Of a stretch of DNA of 64,000 nucleotides, positions 1-14,500 are shown piece by piece. The notes under the pieces are model-generated. The model was not told where the DNA came from, made no database searches, and saw only the letters and a list, made by a program, of their open reading frames with translations. The stretch's first letter is position 1. Every line of letters begins with the position of its first letter. The position numbers were made by a program, and so were the translations under genes. The stretch is from Molanna angustata (taxonomy: Eukaryota; Arthropoda; Insecta; Trichoptera; Molannidae), in assembly GCA_963576475.1 (NCBI GenBank), contig OY754964.1, positions 49,561,473 to 49,625,472 on the forward strand. The letters are read 5' to 3'.

Positions 1-1128
1 AGTTCAAACCACACCGACTGTTCGCCAAAGAGTATATAATACCTTACGGATCTTGGAGGAGTTAATATGATGGAGGCGCCCATATGCGAAATATTTGACG
101 CCAGATTCGTTTGACATTTGGTCTACATAAGATAAAACAGAAGAAACTTAAATACACCCTTCTCAATATGACAATAATAAAATGTAACAATTGCTAGAAT
201 AAACGACCAGCGGGTTTAGACAGTAGGGATGGGAAATGACATATAATATTAATGTGAATTCCCAAAATATGTTTTTTATTATAAATACATATACATTACA
301 CAATTTCATTAACATATACATATCTGCGACAGAAGATAATAAAAATTTCATTTATTATGTAAGAAACTAAATTTACTTCAATGAAATTAGAGATTTTACT
401 TTGAATAATTTGTAAAACTCGCCTATTAGAGTTTTTCATAAACCAAATATTATATTCTTCAATTGAAATTTGTGTTTTTTTTTGTCAATTAAATGTACAT
501 GTGCATATTTGATAACTATACGAATATACAAGTGGCGCGTTTGTCTTTTGGTAAAATACAATAAAAAACGCTTCGCTAGTGTTTTTTTATAATGAAAAAA
601 AAAATGCAAAAATTAATATGCCCAATAACTAGAAACTTGAATTTTTAGCGTTTGCGATAAACTCGATTTTATTCGCGAATTGCATATTATTTTCGTGATT
701 AACGCGAATTCTCAAGTTTTAGAAAAAAAAAACGAAATTTAGATTTGCAATATGCAGAATTCAAAGCGTATTATTGAAAAATTAAATTAATTAATGAAAT
801 AAAATTTCTGTGGGTGAAATCGACAAAACCCACTTTCAATGTATTTAATGGTAAGTATTATTTTTTTAGATAAATGTATTTCAATAGGAAATGCTGTTTA
901 CATCGATTTCCTAACAATAATACTACTTTAACATCGATTTTGTAAAAAAATAACGCTGCTTTTAAAAATCAATAAACACGAAAAATTCAGGTCTACAAAC
1001 TAAAAACACACAAAAAATAACGAAAAGTTCCGTTTGTTGCATCTTAATTAAGGGACTTACATCGTTATTTAATGTTGAGTGACAATGGAAGTTGTACAAA
1101 AGAAACAAAGATATAGGCTGAAATATAT
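1..1128. other. AT-rich non-coding flank
   Basis: This stretch lies downstream (3' side) of the minus-strand THAP gene. It is rich in A and T runs and holds no reading frame with protein-like composition and no recognisable repeat. Short open frames here look like chance. Confidence 0.6.
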
Positions 1129-1134
1129 TTTATT
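1129..1134 (-). terminator. Polyadenylation signal AATAAA of the THAP gene
   Basis: On the minus strand AATAAA overlaps the TAA stop of exon 3 at 1132-1130. This fits the end of a short transcript with almost no 3' UTR before the cleavage signal. Confidence 0.55.
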
Positions 1135-2711
1135 TACAAAAAAAAAATCCGCCAGTTCTATTAGCCAATGATTCTACTGAAGTGCAACTGGATGATGAAA
1201 TGCTTGGCATTGAAGACGTACCGGGCAAATTTGCTAGAAATTCCTGAAAAAAGAAAAAAAATATGATCAATTACCATTCTGTAGATGCTTTTTAGAGCGA
1301 AACGCCTCAATGGTCAAACAAATTTATTATGTGGAAAAAGTAAAAAAAAATTGAGATTTTATTTATTTTAAGTAATAATATTATTTTTCAAAATTATGAT
1401 CAGTTCAATCGTGGTCTACATCTATAATTTTTCCTGAAATTCGATAAATATCATAAGTCTCCAGAATGTGACAACTTGTTATTGGGTGCGTTTTAAATTA
1501 ATATTTGACATAGTACCTGTTAGTTGCCCGAGAAGCAATTAGAAAAAATAAATTATTCATTATAGTAAATTTTCGACTCAATTATAAATATGACATATTG
1601 CATTTTATTTTGTTGAAATGTACCACCATATTTCACGATAATTCGATACTTGAGAATATAAAAAGGTATATTTTATTAAAAAAATATTTACTTATAGGTA
1701 TTTGTTTTTATGAATTTCGCAACTTACCTCAGTTTGTACTGGAGCATCAATCGATGAGAAGTAAACCGATGGAACTACGTTTTCTTTTAGTTTCAAAATA
1801 TAACCACTCCTATCTATTTCGCCAGCCTTGAAATGGGAGGAACAAATACAAGAATATGGGGTTATTCTTCTGGAGATGTTTCTAACAGCACCTATCCAAA
1901 GTAAATATTGTTGCGGATCGCTAAGGAATCTGCAAAAAAAAACCATATTAATAAATACACAAAAAAAATATCCCATTAATTTTTTATATCTATGCTTTTT
2001 GGTCATATTTGATTAATTTTTATATCTACGGCGCTATATATCCCAGTTTATATATTTATTATGTATTATAATCTAATAAATGCATAAAGTTGTTCCTCAA
2101 TTAACAATGTTGTTTAGATTGGAAATTAGAGAAATGTTCTTGGAGGAATTAATAATGACCTACTAATAATATTGCCCAACCCTACTGCAACGGAACTCAT
2201 AGACAGACATCACATGATCAGACATGTTTGTTTTGCGTAAAATGACATTGCGAATTGCGAAAAAATGATAAAAGCTAATATGAAAAATAGGAGACGGAAT
2301 GAAATACTAATTAACAAATATACAAGGAAAGCAATATATTTTAGGTACACAGATTAAAAAAAACAAAACTTTGAATGTATTACGGTAACAAGAAATGGTC
2401 TTAGATATCTTAAATTTTTATTGACCTTAACCTAAAAAGTAGCGTCGTATTTTTGGTAAAAACAACCGAGCCAATATTATTAATCTTGGAGGAATAAAAA
2501 CGATGCTATTAATATTATCTGTACTTTATTTTTTTATGTGAGTATTTCATTCTATAATTGTTATATTTAAAACTTAGAAAATCAAGGTAGTTTAAATATG
2601 GGGGAAAAAATATATTGTAATTACTTACTTGTGATATGATATTGATTTGTCAATACCAAGGTCAATACCGTATTTGTTTCCACAATTTATTATACAGCAA
2701 TTTCGACCCAT
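1130..2711 (-). CDS. THAP zinc-finger domain protein, three exons, 132 aa
   Basis: Exons are 2711-2629, 1929-1728 and 1243-1130. The donors are GTAAGTAA and GTAAGTTG; the acceptors follow T-rich tracts ending TTTGCAG and TTTTCAG. The phases join (exon 1 leaves two bases, exon 2 ends in phase 0). The product carries a C2CH THAP signature: C6 and C10 in CCIINC, W39 in YLLWIGAV, C57 and H60 in CSSHF, and a VPSVYF box near residues 80-85 in place of the usual AVPTIF. THAP domains bind DNA with one zinc ion and occur in transcription factors and P-type transposases. The tail (residues 96-132) is Ser-rich and ends soon after a T10 run. The start is the ATG at 2711, directly before the Cys motif. 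The protein is short for the family, so further 3' exons or isoforms are possible. The THAP call is from visible residues; regulatory function is inferred. Confidence 0.78.
1457..1540 (+). mobile_element. SINE family A, 3' body fragment
   Basis: It matches the body of the SINE A copies at 40.68 and 28.73 kb, from 'ctccagaatgtgacaac' to 'cccgagaagcaat'. The tRNA-like head is missing. It lies in intron 2 of the THAP gene. Confidence 0.75.
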
Positions 2712-5700
2712 TTTGTAAGATAAGAACAGATAAGCAAGTATTTCGAAAAATAATGGCAGCTTGTAAGCAATATAGCAATAAGCAGTACACTTTACAAACT
2801 GATCAAATTTCAAGTGTCAACCATAGAAAAATGACAGCTGTTGCCAACTTAAAAATAACAATATTTTATCTTCATGTTTTTACAAATGGTTTTGGTACAA
2901 CAATTAAGTTCGTGCAGGCTTCAGAAGTACATACAGATTTTGTATGAAGATTTTGTTCAAGGCAGGCCCTTGTTACGGATACTGTTCGCAAATTCATACT
3001 AAAATTCATAGATACGAGTCGACGACCGACGTTAGGTCTCTTTAACTGTCAACGCGTTTTCTACAGTAGCGTCTAACAAAATATTGATTTTGAGTAGGTA
3101 CCTATTGCCCATAGTATCATTGAATTCAGAATATTTTCTTTAAAAACTAGGTATAAATTCCCCACACGCGAATAGAGCCCATTCTGCAAATAATGTGAAA
3201 CATATTATTTTGTCAATGCAATTATAAGGATAGCCTAGTTTGTACACCAGTTTTTGTTTTTGACACATCATGTACAGATGGTTTGTTTAGTATTCACACC
3301 AATTTAGTTATTTTTTTCTAATATTTTAGTCAATTTATTTAATATATAATGCAAGTGGCTCACGCCAGTCGCAATTATAACTACATACAAATCTAACCAA
3401 CCTATTTTTACCAAACATTTGTAGGTTAAGTTTAAAAAATCGGTGTACATCCTAGGATATCCCAATAATAAAGGTAGGCTGGGAAGGGGTGTACCTACTC
3501 GCTGGTGCTGTGCGAGCGTAATCGGCACATCCGCTTGATTCTCGAGCAATTTATGAAAAAGAACAAGAAAAAAACAATAAAAGTAGGTATGTAAATGGAA
3601 CACGTAGAATGTAAAAAATAAAACTCAGTTTTATTCACATTGTTTTTATTTTGGTTTCATTCAATTTTTTATACACATATATGTATGTATTTCATATTAA
3701 TGGATGACAATTTTTCTACCTAAAACTATATTTTGTAGAAGGGAAATAAAATGTGAACATTGAGTTAAAATTTAACCTTAATTTTTTTTTCATCGTTCAA
3801 TGAAGATATTCATACAATCACAAGATTTCAAAAAATGGTTAAATAAAAATAATTAGGTACATATTACATAGATGTATATTTTTGATAAAATTATATATCG
3901 TAAGATAGATAGGTATGCTTCCGGCACAAAAAACTACATTAATAAAATTAACAATTTCTGTACTCTTTGATTCTAAAGATGTAAGTATTTTTTAAACAAT
4001 GAATTGAAACTGAAAATTACATTCTCTAGATCTTTAAAAATATGCAGGTTTGATGGAAAAAATATAAATGATTTAACTCTATAACCTTATTTGAGCTCGA
4101 CATCGGTGGTCATATTAATCCGATAGTTCAAGATGTGGAAAGATTTGAATGGTTTTAACCAAAAATAAAGTATTGTACATCTATTTACGATGAGTTTTTT
4201 TCTGATTAAAAAATTATGTACTAAGTAACTGTCGTGATTTCAAGTACCTACATAAAATACTTGCAAGCATTACAGATTATAAAGTTTGATGAAATCTCCA
4301 AATCTCCTGGTAAGTGGAAATATTCTCTATAGTGTTTCAAATCGTTGAATTATGTAGGTAAATATTATACAATAACTAATTTAGCAGTAAATAATGATAA
4401 AATAGAAACGATGCCAAAAATTTAAATTTCATCAGTATAATTATATCAAATTATACTTATATCATGGCGTATGATTGGTCGAGAATAACCAACCATGAAC
4501 GTATTAGATGTAGGTATTCATATTTGTGTCTCATCATTCTCTGAAAAAACTTCTGCATCTTTTGTTTTTCAGATCATGTTTACATGAATTGGAATTTAGT
4601 CTCATGTAAAGCCTGCTCATGGATTTCGTCATAATTTTGACATAGTAGGTAAAACGAATAATGAAAAATATTAAACTAGATGTAAGTACACGGCTAAAAT
4701 TAATAATAATTTTATGAACATTCTCTGAAAATAATAGCCGATAGATAAATATACACGGTGGAGTAATTAATTATTTTCTGAATAAGATATTGGCCGCAAG
4801 GAAATTATTATAACATTTATTATAGTTTATTCAACAATGATACTAATATAACGTTTAATTATTTCCTATCAACAAAATATTACAAACAATAAATCTTATA
4901 AATATAATATTTTTTAACGTCCGAAAATATTATCATAGATAAATTTCGATAATAAATATTACAATATAATTAAAGTTACATTCGGAAAATTTAAAATCGG
5001 AAGCTCTAAAGTTAAACGAAGAAGACTTTAAAATGGAAATTTTAAATAATTCATCACATTATAATTATTTAAATATATACTTGGGGTGAATTAAGTTAAC
5101 ATAGGTTCAATTACGAAAACGCAGTAAAATTTTACATTTATTCAATTTATATTTTTTTTTGATATTTTGAAGATTGAATAAAAATTAAAATGACAAAAGA
5201 ACAACAGAAGTGTATTATAAAATTGATATAGTTTAATGTGACAGTTGTGAACACATTTTGTTTTGAATGAATTTAATGTTGATTAAAATTTTAATTCGTC
5301 TTCGGAATTGAACCCAATAGCTAATAACAAAATAATATAAAATTGTACTTAACAAAGTATAAAAATAGGTTCTTCTGAAAGTATATGAAAATCGTTTCTT
5401 TAATTGATTATGAAACAAATATTCATTATCTACTAAGTTTTCTGTTATGAGATTTATTTGCTATATTTATGAATAATTTTTTTTGGAAGATTGAAAAAAA
5501 AAGCTTGATAAAATGATAGATTTTTATTTTTTAAATTATTTTTGTCGCTAAAGTGAAAAAAGGTATCCTGATATTAACGTAAGTAAGGCACACCAAAAAT
5601 AATATTTTTACGTGAAAAAATAATAATTAGATCATTTTTGAGTTTTGCGTTTCAAGGGGAGTGTTTGCACGTTAAGGAATCGGGGAAAAAATATATATTT

Positions 5701-7678
5701 CTTTGTAATATGCTGTCTCCTTAGATTATATATAATTCTATGGCTGTCTCATTTGAAATAAATGCAACTAACCGCCACCCAATCATGTATTCGTATATAA
5801 AATATTTTAAAAGAACATTTTCAGTTAATTATAGAGGCTCTATAAATTATTCAAATTTGTACATTTTTAAAGTAAGAGGTTTATATACTGTACTTTTTAT
5901 TTTCATAAAGGTTTTCTAGGATGTTGAAATATAGGTATTTTGGGTAATTATAATGGTGTACCTAAATTATGATTTATTTAAATTAAAGTTATCGGCTGTG
6001 TTATAAATAAAACAAGCATTAAGATTTCCCTACATATAATATATTATAGAAAAAAAAGTGAATTATAATAAATATTAATGTAAAAACGCACTGCACTCCT
6101 CTTTACCTATTATTTTATCCTCTTTTGAAATCATGCATCTGTTTTTTTTTAACTTTTTATAAAATCGTTAAAGAAAGCATATTTTTTTATCTTACTAAGG
6201 GTTATGTATTTTTCATTTCTTTATTTGTTTAACGCTCTATATTTTTGCTGCTGTACATATTGTTGTCTTACTTTGTAATATGGTTGGTTGAAATAAATTT
6301 TCTAATGCCAATAAGCCCGTCAGTGTGCTATATATTTGTTTATATAATGTACAAATAAAATAAATATGAAAAAAAAATTCTTACACGAATTTTTGATTAA
6401 CAAAGATTTGTTTTTCAATTTACACAATGGAATGACAATAAATAGGATTGAAAATATTAAATAATATTAATAACAAATGAAAGTTAATAACAAAATTGTT
6501 TAAAGTTTTAACGAAATAAATATCCGAGTTCTACTCAGTTTGGCACCATGTTATCATAATAATTTATAATAATAACCGTCTCATAAAAGTTTTTTTTTCA
6601 CTCTTAATATGATTAAAAAAATTGGTAAGGCAAATCAAGAAATTAACAATTAATTAGGTTTTTAAAGTTAAGAAAATTACCATTACTTTATATATACTTA
6701 AATGACATGTAGCGAATGATAATTAATGGTTTTAATATTAGTTATATAAAAACAATAAATAAATTGTGTATCCGAAAATACAATACATTCGAATAATTTC
6801 TCTATCATCATAATTAAATATTTCACTACGAGAAAATGATGTCTTATAATATAATTTAATGTTTATTTTACTATCAACTATCAAAATAATTTAAATGAAT
6901 AATGGTGTTTTCAATCTAATTCAATATAATATAATATAAATCTATAATTTCCTATTAACTTAAGGCACTCCGATTTTTTAAACATGAAAACATGCATTTT
7001 AATCCTTCATCAATTTAAGTAGATGGTCACCACAATGCTATTAATCAAATAATATTTCATAATACAAAAAAAATCATTCAAGATGCAACCCACAATTGGT
7101 TTGTATATAAAATGAAATAATAAAACACTTACCTAGATCGAAACATTTTGTATGAATCTTATGGTGGGCATATTATAATTTATCATAATATATAGGTAAT
7201 CTAAGATGGCGGGTTTCCAACGAACGGACATTTAAAAAAGTTCTGTTTTCAAAAAAATGGTGTTCCTTTTGCATACCGAGATGGGAAAATATTTTGCTTC
7301 TAAAAACACTTTTCTCAGACACGGCATCGTGAATTATATTATGAAAAAAACATTGAAATACCTAATATAGAAATTCAAATCATTAATTGTTTATTTTGAG
7401 CTGTTTGCTTCGGACTTATATTTAACAAGTACCTATTTAAGGAAGTTCATTGAGATACAAAAAAAATAATGATTAATAAATTGTTAAGTGTGACCATCTA
7501 CACGATAATATTATTTACACACAATAAATGGTTAATAACTTTGGATAGTTTATGGTTATCTACAATAATATTGGTACATTTTTTTATAAATCTACGAATG
7601 ATAAGATTATGCTTTTAATTTTAAACGTCATTTTTGCGTCTAGCAATAGTTTATTATAATGAACGAATAAAATGTCCA
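2712..7678. other. AT-rich spacer upstream of the THAP gene
   Basis: About 5 kb with no supported gene. The piece at 2950-3075 is less AT-rich and could hold the promoter of the THAP gene, but no core element is clear. The rest is simple AT-rich sequence with no recognised repeat. Confidence 0.5.
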
Positions 7679-7703
7679 TAATAATAATAATAATAATAAT
7701 AAT
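7679..7703. repeat. (TAA)n microsatellite
   Basis: About eight uninterrupted TAA units. Confidence 0.9.
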
Positions 7704-9108
7704 TAGAAACACATTCTAATAAAAAATACCGTAATAATATTACAGAAAGACTTAATAATTATTTTTCTATTTAAAATGTGTAGGTATTGGTTTCATATAT
7801 ATTTCTGTTACATACATAATTCCTTAAATGCAATATTGATGTTCAATTATTATTATGAAAAATGAAACAAAAAAGGAGGATTTTTATATTAATGTAAAAT
7901 ACAGGTACCCTGTGACACGCCATTTGACGTGGAATTGATATCCTGCTGTAATGTAAAATATATATTGTGTTGATATTCTCACAAAGAAACTTTTCAAGCT
8001 TCACAGTGAATGGATTCAAAATGGTGTTACATGACAGGAGATTCATAAAATATCCATCCTTTGCAATTTGCACTAGTATAAGTATCAGCAGCGATAAGAT
8101 AAAGTTTAATATAAGATTTTTTCAAGGCTAGGGATATTTTTGCTGAAGAGTGTGCTCTTAGGGAGGCATATTGCACCGAGTTTCGGCTAGAATCAGCATA
8201 CCTCTGCTCGCTGTGATCGCGATTTTAGTGTAAATGGGTATATGAAATGAATTTAATTTACCACTGACGTAGGTACATGTATTAAAAATATGTATATTTG
8301 TTATGTAAAAGCATTCATTAATATGAGCGTCTTGGCAAAAATCCTGCAACATAAAATGACGCTGCATCGGATGTTTTTATTGAGATTTTTTTTTAACAAG
8401 GTGTGTCAAATGCACTGCTGGAAGTTGAACTTAGGATGCCAACATAAAACTCAAACGTCGTTCAATTGTCTCCACTGTCTGCATATTATACATGATATAA
8501 ATTCTAGTTTGAGCGAATGTTTTTCATTATCTATATTTTATAATTTTGTCTTTGACATTGATTTTGTTAAATTGATACATTGCTTGAAGGGAATCGCTCA
8601 GATTTGCTTGATCATAAATATTATCTAGTTTTCTAAACTTTGGATTTTTATTCTAATGTAGATATTTCGGGAAGATTTCGGGATGGTTTCAGGAAGCTAA
8701 GCAACGGAAGATGAGGGTTTTGCGCTCCATTTTGTCTGGCACAAACATTTTCCCTCCAATACACAAAAAATAAGGCTACGACTATTTACACGACTCAACC
8801 ATAGACGAAAACCAAAAATAACCACAGAAAACGCAGATAAATCAAGTTATAAAAATATTAACCTTTGTTTATACTTTGTTATAATTGTAGATCTCGATGA
8901 AAAAATGATTTATAAAATTAAGTAAATGTAATAAGATGCCAATATTATTTATTTTTTCTTCAAGTTGGTTTCCATGATGCATATTGATGACCATTGAAAA
9001 AATGACAAAGGTAAATGTTTTTGTACTTTGGTTTATCTGCGCTTTCTATGGTTATAAATGACCTAAAAACATAGACGACGTCAGAAAATTTGTCGTGTAA
9101 ATAGACAC
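7704..9108. other. Non-coding spacer
   Basis: No gene supported. The longest open frame (112 codons, plus strand, 8290-8628) has no family signature, no splice logic and AT-driven composition. Confidence 0.45.
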
Positions 9109-9140
9109 TTTTTGGCGGGAAAACGCTTATCCCGCCAATT
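9109..9140. promoter_or_regulatory. Paired E2F-like sites in opposite orientation
   Basis: TTTGGCGGGAAAA is followed about 5 bases later by TCCCGCCAA, giving an inverted pair of E2F-type motifs in AT-rich surroundings. The binding role is inferred from the motif only. Confidence 0.3.
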
Positions 9141-9285
9141 CCGGTCGTTAAAATAGTGGCACCGAAAAAATAATTCAAAATATCCACTCAACTAAATAAT
9201 ATTATGATAAATAAATGTAACGAATGGACCGTTTCCTGATTGGTTAGGATAAAAGTATCTAACTAAATTCTTCCTGTCGTATTGG

Positions 9286-9616
9286 TCAACACATCAAATT
9301 GTTCATCCGCTCCCAGAAGGCTAGAAAATCCTTTGTGGCGTCCAAGGTGGGCTTGTTCATTAACAACTTCCAAGCACACTGGTTAGAAGTCATTGGGCAT
9401 GCTAGGAGATGCTCGGTGTTCTGCGTTTGTGTACAATCGCACATCGTGTCTGCAGCCATTTTCCAATTCGGGAGATATACTTGTATATCTCCCGTTGTTG
9501 TGTTGTACATAGGACCGACACTGTTGAGGGTCTTCCACAATGGTTACAGTTCGTCATGTCCTGGCGGCAGTGCTTCCGTTAGTGTATCAAATACGCCCCG
9601 TTGTGTGCCTCGTTAA
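9286..9616 (-). pseudogene. Non-LTR retrotransposon ORF2 C-terminus, broken
   Basis: The minus strand encodes a segment like the C-terminal tail of insect LINE polyproteins: EALPPGHDEL, a stop, then LWKTLNSVGP, then a Cys/His knuckle CDCTQTQNTEHLLACP. The in-frame TAA at about 9544 and the absence of reverse transcriptase or endonuclease show a dead 5'-truncated copy. The clade is not settled. Confidence 0.65.
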
Positions 9617-11086
9617 AAGCAATCTTTGTTTTGAGACAGATCTATGCATGCCTATAGATTTAGATCGTCTAAACTAAAATCGGCCAATCAGGAACCGGCT
9701 TGAAGAACTATTAAAAAATAATAATAGCCAGATGAAATCTTGTCAACTACTAAAATTTCGATTGATGGTTTTTGGACCCAATTTTATGCCAAAACGCAAT
9801 AGTAAAAACTAGATTAATTTCATACGATAAATTTGACTATCTAAATTCAGAAATCTCATTTTGTGAGACACCAAAAATAAGCCATGCAGGCTTATTAGAA
9901 ATTATTATGTATACGCGCAATATTTTTTAAAAAAGTTTTATATTTTCATAATTATGTTTATATACGCGGGCTTTTCCTTCCTCACATACGTAAACGTACC
10001 TATAATATTTTAATAATTGTAGTTAATATAGGAGAAAAAGTGTTTATATTTATTGGTATGTATGTACTTTAAAAATTTATTCAGTACATATTTACATAAT
10101 AATATGTGGCATTTATAGAAAGGCACATATAATAGGTAAACAATGTCACAATTTTAATAATTTTGTTTTTAACTTCTAATGTTTTACATTGTTATTTGTT
10201 GATTTTTTTGATTATTAAAAAAGATTAACATCATACAATGATATACATACAAATTATAGTCGCGCATACAGAATAAAATTTCTTCAAGAGATTCTGCTTT
10301 CTGGTTACCTAATCATAAGTCATCGCTACAATACATTTTTGACTAAAATTATAAATATAGGCATTCAAAATTGATATAATCATACTATCATTATAATAAT
10401 AATTTCATTTTGTTAAAATTCCGAAGTTTTTTGTTTATCCATATCTTAATAACTATATTTTCTTACAATAAAATACATTTTTTAATAGTGCTTCTAAATG
10501 TACATGTATAATATTTATTTGTAATATGACATTTTTCCGTTTTTGATTCTAATCAATTTTGAAAATTATCAGTGTTTTTTTTATCGAGAATTTCCATTAC
10601 AAAAATATTTTTTGGCATATCGGAAGAGCAACGTATAAGGGTTGAGAATAAGATGAAATACTCCCCATATTTTGAATACATCTACTAATATCAATATCAT
10701 ATAGATCTGTTTATACATCACTCTTTAAATAAATAAATTGACTGACATACAAACGCTCGGATTCAATTTTAATGGACTTGTCATTTTTTTTACATACAAA
10801 ACTTCTACTTTAATCATTGATAAAAAAAATCACCCCTTTCTAAGTAGGTATATTTATTGAGAAAACCAGTGCAAGATTATCCGAAGAATGTTTAAAAATT
10901 CACTTACTTGTATTTTTTTAAAGACATTTCAGAAATCACGTTTATAAGTATATTAAGATTTACATTTTTTTTGTACTTGAATATTTCATTTTGCATGTGT
11001 GCAATATTTTTTTCCTTTTGTCTGAGACGTTGATTTTTATATCACTCGGAATAAAAATCATTTGGCCTTGATCACGAGTCATTCGT
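9617..11086. other. AT-rich 3' flank of the central gene
   Basis: No gene seen. It probably contains the 3' UTR of the 336-aa gene. One possible minus-strand AATAAA lies near 10850, about 235 bases after the stop. Confidence 0.4.
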
Positions 11087-11536
11087 TTAAAACGAATCCT
11101 CGCATTTGATTTCCTTTCCTCTTCCTATCAGCGGTGGTTCTTCGGTGACGTCCATCCAAGAAGTGTCCTTCCATTCTCCCAGAAGACCTTGGGAGATGGC
11201 TCTGCTAACCATGTCCTCGGTGATAGCTCCTGCACTGGTGAAAGCTTCGGAGAACCTTCCTATTTCCGTCGAACCGAAGGCTTGCTTGAATGCGGGCAGG
11301 GGTACAGCTTCCGGCACTAGTTTCGGAGGAGGCGTCGGTTCTGGAGGTATTATTTCCTCGCGAACTGAACTCTTGGGTGATTTGTTTTTTCTCCCTCTTT
11401 CTTTGACGTGGTTGGTCTCTTCTTTGATTCTTGTCTGACGGTACTGCCTCGGAGACAGGGGTGGTGGTCTCGGGGTGGCTCCCCTCTCGTCCTCCAAATC
11501 TCTACCTTGATAATGCTCCCAGCCACAGCTTGAACC
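11087..11536 (-). CDS. Exon 5 (terminal) of the 336-aa gene
   Basis: Acceptor TTTTTCCAG|GGTTCA. 149 codons then TAA at 11089-11087. It encodes a charged middle (IKEETNHVKERGRKNK), a proline segment (IIPPEPTPPPKL) and a predicted helical C-terminal part (ITEDMVSRAISQGLLGEW). This is the longest and most domain-like exon of the gene. Confidence 0.75.
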   Translation of the reverse strand, partial: GSSCGWEHYQGRDLEDERGATPRPPPLSPRQYRQTRIKEETNHVKERGRKNKSPKSSVREEIIPPEPTPPPKLVPEAVPLPAFKQAFGSTEIGRFSEAFTSAGAITEDMVSRAISQGLLGEWKDTSWMDVTEEPPLIGRGKEIKCEDSF

Positions 11537-14500
11537 CTGGAAAAAATACTTAATTTTACAGTTTCGACTCTAGTTAAAGTTTTGTTTGATTTTTAATGTT
11601 CGAAATTCTTAGCGCCGTTGCTTTCTTCAGCTGTAATGCAAATTTTTAACAAACAGTATGTTTTTATTTTGTGATTTATGTACAAATTTTGTGCAATGCA
11701 CAAACACTGCGAATCCTTAAGTTCATTTGGAATAAGTATTTATGTTTTTTTCAAAACCCCGGGAAAGGCGATTTACCTACAATTAAATGCAATGAGGAAA
11801 GAAATAAGGAAATCGGATAAGTAAATTGTTATAATTATTTTAACCAACCACTAAAATAAAAAAAAATGCCATGCCATGAAAATAAAAAATTGCGGGAAAA
11901 TGATATATTTTTTAATATTTTCTCTATCCGTATTGTTCGGAACTTTATCATATATTTTACATAATATAGGTAGTAAAAAAAAAGAATAAGAAAAAAAAAC
12001 ATATTGTCTGCTCCCAATATAAAACAGGGTCAATTCTTCCATTGTCTCGGTTTTATATGTTTTATTTAAAACCTTTTGTCAAATCCTTTTTCTGTAAAAA
12101 ATCAAGTTTATTATTATAATTCATAATTTTATCAGGGTCCATTTAGGAACTCGAGAACCTAAGTGATTTTCAAATAATTAGTATCTAAGTATGATTTTTC
12201 AAATGATTGCAACGACGTCACCATTTTTGTTTTGTTCATTGCAAAGATGAACACGGCGGCGGTTCTCGGTTGTGACATGTTATATTTAATACAGAAGTGT
12301 GATAATATAATAAGCTAATAACCTTGTCTGGTGTGCATGCATTAGCCTGCATGGCCGCCAGTCCCCTGAGTGGGTCCCTGTGAGGGTAGGCGAGGGGCGG
12401 GGGCGGTGGAGGCAGAGGCGGGGGAGGGGGAGGAAACCCTCCCTGGAGTGCCACGGGCCGCACAGGGTAACCCGCCCTTCCTGTTGACTGCCACCCATTG
12501 CAACCGTTCTGCAAAAAAAAAATGACATAAAGGTATGTAGATTCATACATTCTGCAAAGCGCGATCCGCGCAACGATTCGCGCAATCAACTTTTTGGTGG
12601 GTAGAATTGTGTTCTAGAAGATATAATACAGTTGTGAAACCTCTGATGATGAGCTTTGAACAGAATCGTATAAAATTAATAATATGTAATTTGCAATGGT
12701 TTCTGTATTATAATATTTTATTTTCCACACAGAAAAAAAGTTTATATAACCAAAATTACGCGGTTAATTTTTGATTATCGAAACTAAATATTATTAAGAA
12801 TATAATAAAAATTACACAGTTCTATTCCACGTCTGAGTTTTTAATAATATAATCCTGGGCGCATTCGATTGTTAAACCATCATCCTCAGAGGAGATAGTT
12901 AAAACTCAAATGTATTACATATAACGATATACAAAAAAAATAATTATAGTTTAAATTATCACCTCGAAGGATGATTGTTTAACAGTCGAAACTCTCAGGC
13001 TTATATTGTTAAAATCATACGTGGATTAAAGCTGTTTATTTAATCATATTTGTTATCATTTCATCACGAATTTATTGAAATAGGTATTGGTTTTTTAAAC
13101 TAAATCTTTTTCTCGGTGCAAAATTGATGACTAAATGAAATCAAATACAAATTTTACATAAAATAGACAAAAATGATTGTTTGAAATTTTTTTCAGTAAT
13201 ATATTATAAATTGTTTTCCTATAGGTATGTTGTATAGCGAAAAAAAAAACAATTGAGTTTTTTGGAGTATATGTCAGTGATAGATGGAACATGGAACCAT
13301 GTTATTTCAAGAGACTGATATACTGCATTCATTGAACATAAACAAATCGCTTGGTAAAAAAAAACTCTTAAAGTTAATAATCTCATAAACGTCATGTTAG
13401 ACAAACTTACGTAACTCTGAAATGATAATATTTCCATAAAACAAGAGTTATAAGTTATAAGTATACTTGTGATGTACCTACAGAATTATATCGTTTCACA
13501 TTCAACAAGTTGATACTTTCTCTTGTCTGTTACATTCTGTCTGTTTAGGATATTCAACATTATTTAGTAGTTCATTCTTCAACTACCTACTCAATACTAT
13601 ATTTGTTTTTTCTCAACTCTATTTCTATGGAAGCGTGGAGAGTCATGATTTATTTATTTATTTATTTTATTTACGGCGTTTGCCATTTACATAAAGTTTT
13701 CACAAAAGATACAAAATATAGTACATAATAATATGTGAAAATTCATGTACAAAATAAACAATGAAAATGAAAATAAAAGCAAAAAGAAATATAAGGAAAA
13801 ACGAGATAAGTCTATAACTTATACAAAATAAAAAAATACATATAAAAATACATTCAAAGACAATTTTAATTAAGATCTGCATACAATTAAGATCTGCATA
13901 AATTTTAAATTATGATTTAACAATTTTAAAGCGTATTTTTTATACCAATATATCAATGAGTATCAATCATACTTTGATAGATACGCAGAGACTGCATACT
14001 TTTGAATTTGTTTTTTTGTGGGTATGCCGTAATCCATAAGCCGTTATCCGTACGCCGTACACTAATATGAAAATTTGTGTCCTCTGTATAACTAAAATTA
14101 TAATATGTGTGAAGTACATTAACTTAGAGATGATTAGTTTTCCATAGACGATGGTTCATTTTTTCTGTATGATTTGAGATATTTTAATTTTGTTTATATT
14201 TTTAATACAAAATAAACAACCTAATAGATTTCTTGCATGAAAAATATTTATAAGAATTTTTTTTTAATTTTGGCAATGTTGAGTAATTTAATTTCATATT
14301 TTTTTGATTTTTTAAATTTTCACTATCATCTACATACTTTCACGTCATCTTCCTCGCGGGGTAGGTAGAGAGAACCAAAAATCACATTCTTCTATCTTGA
14401 CACATATCCATCGCCTCGTCAACATTCAAGCATCGTCTCATACATGCTCATTTATTGTTAAACCATTTTTTTCATAAATTTCTCAACAGGTTGCATACTA

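Noticed and set aside
1148..1250. Plus-strand coding-like segment (ending DVPGKFARNS)
   Set aside because: The minus strand of the same bases fits exon 3 of the THAP gene in phase, with acceptor and poly(A) signal.
9299..9616. Plus-strand 105-codon frame
   Set aside because: The minus strand carries the Cys/His knuckle and tail of a LINE polyprotein; the plus frame is its shadow.
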